From an uncultured Clostridia bacterium (lineage in GTDB: Bacteria; Bacillota; Clostridia; Lachnospirales; Anaerotignaceae), in assembly GCA_947036475.1 (NCBI GenBank), contig CAMQRG010000113.1:1-6559 (forward strand): 6,559 nucleotides of DNA, in the 5' to 3' direction. Positions within the stretch are counted from its first letter, which is position 1, and each line of letters begins with the position of its first letter. The position numbers were made by a program, and so were the translations under genes. This document shows, piece by piece, positions 6,437-6,559 of this stretch. The notes under the pieces are model-generated. The model was not told the DNA's origin. It saw only the letters and a list, made by a program, of their open reading frames with translations, and made no database searches.

Positions 6437-6464
6437 ATAAAAATGCACTGGAAATCATTTTTAT
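6437..6464. repeat. 9-bp inverted repeat with 10-nt spacer upstream of parA
   Basis: ATAAAAATG, spacer CACTGGAAAT, CATTTTTAT: perfect 9-bp arms whose centres are about 19 bp apart. It overlaps the next palindrome by 4 bp. It is a candidate binding site for a dimeric regulator or for ParB. Confidence 0.45.
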
Positions 6465-6474
6465 GCTGGCATAA
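6461..6474. repeat. 14-bp palindrome with GC core upstream of parA
   Basis: TTATGC-TG-GCATAA, with perfect 6-bp arms and a 2-nt centre, the same 6-2-6 architecture as the palindrome at 6412-6425. It is a candidate parS-like or operator site. Its sequence is unlike the conserved chromosomal parS, as expected for an element-specific system. Confidence 0.4.
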
Positions 6475-6496
6475 TTCCTTTTTGTTTTCATTGCTT

Positions 6497-6516
6497 TGCT
6501 AATTGCCTGCTAATTG
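6497..6516. repeat. Direct repeat TGCTAATTG with 11-bp period
   Basis: Two perfect 9-bp copies (6497-6505 and 6508-6516) separated by 2 bp, so they fall on the same face of the DNA helix. The arrangement fits a protein binding site. With only two copies it is not an iteron array by itself. Confidence 0.4.
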
Positions 6517-6559
6517 GAAATCAAAATACACAGTAATCATACAAAGTAATACATAAGAC

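Larger units (their letters stand above)
6397..6559. other. AT-rich non-coding region upstream of parA
   Basis: 163 bp with no credible gene on either strand. It holds the parA ribosome site, three inverted repeats and one direct repeat. I found no clean sigma-70 promoter with correct spacing. A TATGAT-like hexamer near the right edge could be a -10 box whose -35 lies outside the window. Confidence 0.6.

Overview
The window is a compact gene block in which every gene lies on the minus strand, so transcription runs from right to left. The strong AGGAGG-type ribosome binding sites, the tight spacing, the mid-range base composition and the gene content (Soj-type ParA, ICE/plasmid-type ParB, TLxTC sortase, CHAP protein, thioester/Cna-B adhesin) point to a Firmicute, most likely a gut Clostridia lineage such as Lachnospiraceae or Oscillospiraceae. 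The combination is typical of a large conjugative element (an ICE, or a plasmid) rather than core chromosome. This is inferred from gene families. No integrase, relaxase, attachment site or replication gene lies in the window.

Layout from upstream (right) to downstream (left). Bases 6397-6559 are an AT-rich non-coding stretch with three inverted repeats and one 11-bp-period direct repeat. It is the natural place for the promoter, operator and possibly the centromere-like site of the partition operon. parA (5578-6396) and parB (4650-5585) overlap by 8 bp. A 103-bp gap with a chain of micro-ORFs leads to a secreted sortase (3641-4546). A 66-bp gap leads to a secreted CHAP-domain cell-wall hydrolase (2741-3574). 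Two consecutive hairpins, 2674-2723, then separate these genes from a very large secreted adhesin (1-2646). The adhesin runs off the left edge after 882 codons and has a signal peptide, a thioester-domain-like head and six Cna-B/SpaA-type repeats.

Working model (inference): ParA and ParB stabilise the element, while the last three genes form a cell-surface module. The sortase would anchor the long stalk protein, and the CHAP enzyme would remodel peptidoglycan locally. The surface module could help cell-to-cell contact or host attachment. The families are all known. The unusual points are a sortase that seems to have a cleavable signal peptide and no membrane anchor, a thioester-like head whose motif lacks glutamine, repeats that have lost the isopeptide asparagine, and a terminator-like barrier in front of the adhesin.
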